The position numbers and the translations under genes were made by a program. Of a stretch of DNA of 16,341 nucleotides, positions 13,814 through 16,341 are shown in pieces. The stretch is from an uncultured Verrucomicrobiales bacterium. Its GTDB lineage: Bacteria; Verrucomicrobiota; Verrucomicrobiia; Verrucomicrobiales; Akkermansiaceae. The notes beneath the pieces were generated by a model. It was not told where the DNA came from. It saw nothing but the letters and a program-made list of their open reading frames with translations, and searched no databases. The stretch spans positions 1 through 16,341 of the forward strand of contig CALFTQ010000147.1 in assembly GCA_937916135.1 (NCBI GenBank), read 5' to 3'. The first letter of the stretch is position 1. The number at the start of each line of letters is the position of its first letter.

Positions 13814-14737
13814 ATGCGCCATTTTCTTCGTTTCATCACCCTGTTGTTCCTAGCCACCATCGTCCTCAATGGCAACGCCTGGGGAGCCCCGAAAAAAACC
13901 AAGAAATTGCGTCCGGTTCCCGCGCTCATCGAATCCAGCAGACGCAATAAGGATTTGCTTTTCAACTCGCCCAAATACGATCGCTACGCCAAGGTTTACT
14001 ACCTGTATTATCTGAGCAATGTGTACTCAAATACGGATTTCACCAAGGCTACCGAGCACCTGGCCGATCTGCATAAAAAGATGCACTGCACCGGGGCAGA
14101 GCTCATCGTATATGTCGATTACACGGAGGAAGACGCAGCCCTCTACCAGAAGAACAGACGCTTCGGCTACATGGCCAACATTCCCAAGCGCTGCCGCCAG
14201 CTCAACGCCAAGTGCCCATTCGTCAATGTGTACAGAAAAGAGGTTCTCGACAAGCTTTTCAAGGACCACCAATCACCGTTCGGCTCTGAGTACAGCTATT
14301 CCTACCCGCATTTGCGCGCCATCGATGCCGATGGCAACGCCCTGGCCTACTTCATGCTCAGTGACCATTCAGTGCGCATGACTACCCCCACCAGCAAAAC
14401 GCCGCAACTGGTGGTCCGGGGTGTCCGGAAAGAATCTGAATGGATTGTCGACGCCATTCTCGCAACTCATTCCACACTGGTCAAGCAGGCTGAATCCATG
14501 GAAGCATCCCGCCAGGAGCAGGAGGATGACGAGGAAGCAGACGTCAAGAAAAAGAAAAAAGCCGCCGTCAAGAAGAAAGCAGCCAAGAAGAAGTCAACAG
14601 GCAAAAAGTCCAAGCGTCCGCAAAAATCGCGTAAACACGTAGAAGAAGAGGATGAGGACGAATACGACGACGAGGAGGAAGATGAGGACGATGAATACGA
14701 GGACGACGAAGACGAGGATGATTATTGGGATGAGTAA
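13814..14737 (+). CDS. Secreted protein with thioredoxin-like body and lysine-rich/acidic tail
   Basis: The product has 307 residues. Residues 1-24 form a signal peptide (hydrophobic FITLLFLATIVLNG, probable cleavage near NAWGA), so it should act outside the cytoplasm. Residues 55-225 faintly resemble a thioredoxin/TlpA fold: strand KVYYLYYLSN, a helix (KATEHLADLHKKM), strand ELIVYVDYTEED, then YPHLRAIDADGNAL like the cis-Pro and D-x-x-G part of that fold. The position expected to hold CxxC reads SNVYSNT, and the three cysteines (92, 127, 134) are elsewhere, so redox activity is not expected. From 245 to 275 the chain is largely lysine with Ala, Ser and Arg; from 277 to 307 it is almost entirely Glu/Asp with Tyr. 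No family name can be given. It has its own promoter, no Shine-Dalgarno sequence, and no clear terminator. The fold call is tentative. Confidence 0.75.
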   Translation: MRHFLRFITLLFLATIVLNGNAWGAPKKTKKLRPVPALIESSRRNKDLLFNSPKYDRYAKVYYLYYLSNVYSNTDFTKATEHLADLHKKMHCTGAELIVYVDYTEEDAALYQKNRRFGYMANIPKRCRQLNAKCPFVNVYRKEVLDKLFKDHQSPFGSEYSYSYPHLRAIDADGNALAYFMLSDHSVRMTTPTSKTPQLVVRGVRKESEWIVDAILATHSTLVKQAESMEASRQEQEDDEEADVKKKKKAAVKKKAAKKKSTGKKSKRPQKSRKHVEEEDEDEYDDEEEDEDDEYEDDEDEDDYWDE

Positions 14738-14790
14738 GGCATCCCTGCCCGAATCTCGCCGTGTTAATTAACAGGCAATGTTTTAACGAA

Positions 14791-14811
14791 CCACAAAATT
14801 GGAATTTGTGG
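14791..14811. repeat. Inverted repeat, hairpin family member 2
   Basis: A 7-bp stem, CCACAAA with TTTGTGG, around the loop ATTGGAA. The loop is identical to that of the hairpin at 72-92 read on the other strand, and the single stem difference is compensated on the opposite arm. It sits just 9 bases before the REP-like repeat. Confidence 0.6.
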
Positions 14812-14820
14812 AGGAACTCT

Positions 14821-14908
14821 GTCGGAGCACGGGACTTCAGTCCCGATTGGAAGCACCGTTATTTCGGGACTGAAGTCCCGTGCCCCGACAACGACAAACA
14901 TCAATTTA
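14821..14908. repeat. REP/BIME-like palindromic repeat, copy 2
   Basis: Two inverted 25-base units, 14821-14845 and 14865-14889, match at 24 of 25 positions and are separated by a 19-base spacer. Each unit carries its own palindrome (CGGGACTTCAGTCCCG at 14830-14845 and its complement at 14865-14880), so the element can form either two small hairpins or one long one. The flank to 14908 is the reverse complement of the left flank of copy 1. The head-to-head arrangement of REP units is the classic BIME layout. Confidence 0.82.
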
Positions 14909-15045
14909 TCTCTCCACCTATGACGGCAACGCATCAATCACAGGTTGCCGGAGCAACACCCCCCTTTCAGCTGGATGAATCCGGGGCAAAGACAGTCATA
15001 ATCTCTGCAAAAGGAGCTGTGGGGCACGCGAGGAGCTTTACAGTG

Positions 15046-15074
15046 TTGACTTTTACAGCGAATGGGCGTAGAAT
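15046..15074 (+). promoter_or_regulatory. Promoter of ileS, nearly leaderless
   Basis: A -35 TTGACT (15046-15051), a 17-base spacer and a -10 TAGAAT (15069-15074). The predicted start is near 15081, only about 3 bases before the ileS ATG at 15084, so the mRNA should have almost no leader and no Shine-Dalgarno site. Confidence 0.62.
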
Positions 15075-15083
15075 GGCGCGCGT

Positions 15084-16341
15084 ATGACCACAAACGCCAA
15101 AAGCTACAAAGACACCATCTTCCTGCCGGATACCACGTTCCCCATGCGTGGTGATCTCACGACCAAGGAGCCGGCGCGTCTGGAGAAATGGGAGAATGAG
15201 AAGCTTTATGAGCGAATTATAACGCGCCGTAAGGCGCAGAATGCCCCCCGTTTCGTGCTGCACGACGGTCCTCCCTTCGCCAATGGCGATGTGCACATGG
15301 GCACCGCCCTGAACAAGGTGCTCAAGGACCTCATCGTGAAGAGCAAGACCATGGCGGGCTACTATGCCCCCTTCATCCCCGGCTGGGACTGCCACGGCCT
15401 GCCCATCGAGGCCAAGGTGGTCAAGGAGTTCCAGGGTCTGGAACCCGCTGAAATCCGCCGCCGCTGCACGGAGTTTGCCCTGAGCTACATCGACCTGCAG
15501 CGCGTCTCTTTCCGCCGCCTCGGCGTGTTCGGTGACTGGTTCAACCCGTATATCACCATGAAGCCGGAGTACGAGGCCGATATCCTGCGCGTATTCGCCA
15601 AACTGGTGGAAAGCGGCGCTGTATACCAGTCCATGAAGCCGGTGCAGTGGAGCTACGCCCACCACACCGCCCTGGCCGAAGCCGAGGTGGAATACATGGA
15701 GGACACCTCCACCGCCATCTACGTGGCCTTTGAGATGGACGGCCCGGTCTGCGGCATCGAGGGCTGCGAGATGGTCATCTGGACCACCACCCCCTGGACC
15801 CTGCCCAGCAACCTGGCCATCGCCCTGAACCCGGATTTCACCTACGTCATCGGCCGCTATGCCAAGGACGGCGCCGAGCGCAAGTTCATCATCGTGCGCG
15901 AGCTCATCGAGACCGTGACCGCCAAGACCGGCTGGGTGCTGCAGGAAGAGCTGGCCACCTTCAAGGGCAGCGAGCTGGAGAAGCGCAACGCCCGCCATCC
16001 CTTCCTGGACCGCGAGTCCCTCATCATCAACGCCGCCTATGTGACCACCGATGCCGGTACCGGCGCGGTACACATTGCCCCCGGCCACGGTGCGGATGAC
16101 TACATCGCCGGCATGGCCTACGGGCTGCCCGTGCTCTCCCCGGTGGATGACGATGGCAACTACACCGCCGAATGCGGCCTGCCCCACCTGGTGGACAAGC
16201 ACGTGTTCCAGTGCAACGAGGATATCATCACCCTGCTGGTGGAAGGCAACCGCCTGCTGGGCCGCGAAGAGTTCACCCACCAGTACCCGCACTGCTGGCG
16301 CTCCAAGACCCCCATCATCTTCCGCGCCGTCAAGCAGTTCT
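15084..16341 (+). CDS. ileS: Isoleucyl-tRNA synthetase, N-terminal part (cut by window edge)
   Basis: IleRS charges tRNA-Ile with isoleucine in the cytoplasm and edits away valine. The first 419 residues are present; a bacterial IleRS is usually over 900, so the KMSKS loop and anticodon-binding domain lie beyond the edge. The Rossmann core begins around 55 with FVLHDGPPFANGD; the class I HIGH signature is HMGT at 71-74, followed by ALNKVLKDLIVKSK and PGWDCHGLPIE near 99-109. The CP1 editing domain shows its threonine-rich motif WTTTPWTLPSN (233-243) and GTGAVHIAPGHGADDY (325-340). The fourth HIGH residue is Thr instead of His. The ATG was chosen because the family similarity starts within a few residues and the promoter ends just upstream. 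The identification is secure. Confidence 0.97.
   Translation, partial: MTTNAKSYKDTIFLPDTTFPMRGDLTTKEPARLEKWENEKLYERIITRRKAQNAPRFVLHDGPPFANGDVHMGTALNKVLKDLIVKSKTMAGYYAPFIPGWDCHGLPIEAKVVKEFQGLEPAEIRRRCTEFALSYIDLQRVSFRRLGVFGDWFNPYITMKPEYEADILRVFAKLVESGAVYQSMKPVQWSYAHHTALAEAEVEYMEDTSTAIYVAFEMDGPVCGIEGCEMVIWTTTPWTLPSNLAIALNPDFTYVIGRYAKDGAERKFIIVRELIETVTAKTGWVLQEELATFKGSELEKRNARHPFLDRESLIINAAYVTTDAGTGAVHIAPGHGADDYIAGMAYGLPVLSPVDDDGNYTAECGLPHLVDKHVFQCNEDIITLLVEGNRLLGREEFTHQYPHCWRSKTPIIFRAVKQF

Larger units (their letters stand above)
14738..15083. other. Intergenic region before ileS
   Basis: This 346-base gap has no gene with coding character. It holds a TTAATTAA-centred palindrome (14763-14772), the hairpin at 14791-14811, a REP-like repeat (14821-14908), and the ileS promoter (15046-15074). 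I see no T-box or other leader structure of the kind that controls ileS in Firmicutes. Confidence 0.6.

Noticed and set aside
14738..15083. T-box or other riboswitch controlling ileS
   Set aside because: There is no T-box consensus or terminator/antiterminator pair, and the promoter leaves almost no leader.
14761..15087. Plus-strand open frame of 108 codons before ileS
   Set aside because: It runs through the hairpin and REP-like repeat and overlaps the ileS promoter; its sequence GARDFSPD comes from the repeat palindrome.
14967..16292. Minus-strand open frame of 441 codons
   Set aside because: It is antisense to ileS, which shows the HMGT, WTTTPWTLP and GTGAVHIAPGHG motifs.

Overview
The window looks like chromosomal DNA of a Verrucomicrobiota bacterium, most likely Akkermansia or a close relative. 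The support is indirect: a giant secreted beta-helix protein ends in a PEP-CTERM sorting signal, PEP-CTERM proteins with autotransporter-type strand repeats are common in that group, the genes are GC-rich, and most starts lack a Shine-Dalgarno sequence. No marker gene here settles the genus.

Layout. Positions 1-242 are non-coding, AT-richer and rich in small hairpins. Positions 243-9854 (minus strand) hold one gene of about 3200 codons for an exported surface protein: signal peptide, helical N-terminal domain, a long repetitive beta-helix passenger, and a PEP-CTERM tail with a poly-arginine end. Its promoter lies at about 9898-9925. The divergent intergenic region up to 10462 holds an AT-rich stretch, a run of 32 A residues (10062-10093), a palindromic REP/BIME-like repeat (10169-10290) and a candidate murA promoter.

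From 10463 everything reads rightward: murA (UDP-GlcNAc enolpyruvyl transferase, complete, followed by a clear intrinsic terminator); two overlapping genes for uncharacterised membrane proteins (11880-13007 and 12991-13665), the first with a probable bacterial PH-like C-terminal domain; a secreted protein of unknown function with a lysine-rich then strongly acidic tail (13814-14737); a second copy of the palindromic repeat (14821-14908); and the first 419 codons of ileS (isoleucyl-tRNA synthetase), which runs off the right edge.

The genes do not form one obvious pathway. murA and ileS are housekeeping genes and the three between them are unknown; each block seems to have its own promoter. The most notable items are the architecture of the giant protein (four diverged copies of a cassette interleaved with two autotransporter-type strand repeats), the 32-A tract in its upstream region, two related REP-like elements, a hairpin family with a compensatory base-pair change, and two promoters placed so close to their start codons that the transcripts should be leaderless or nearly so.
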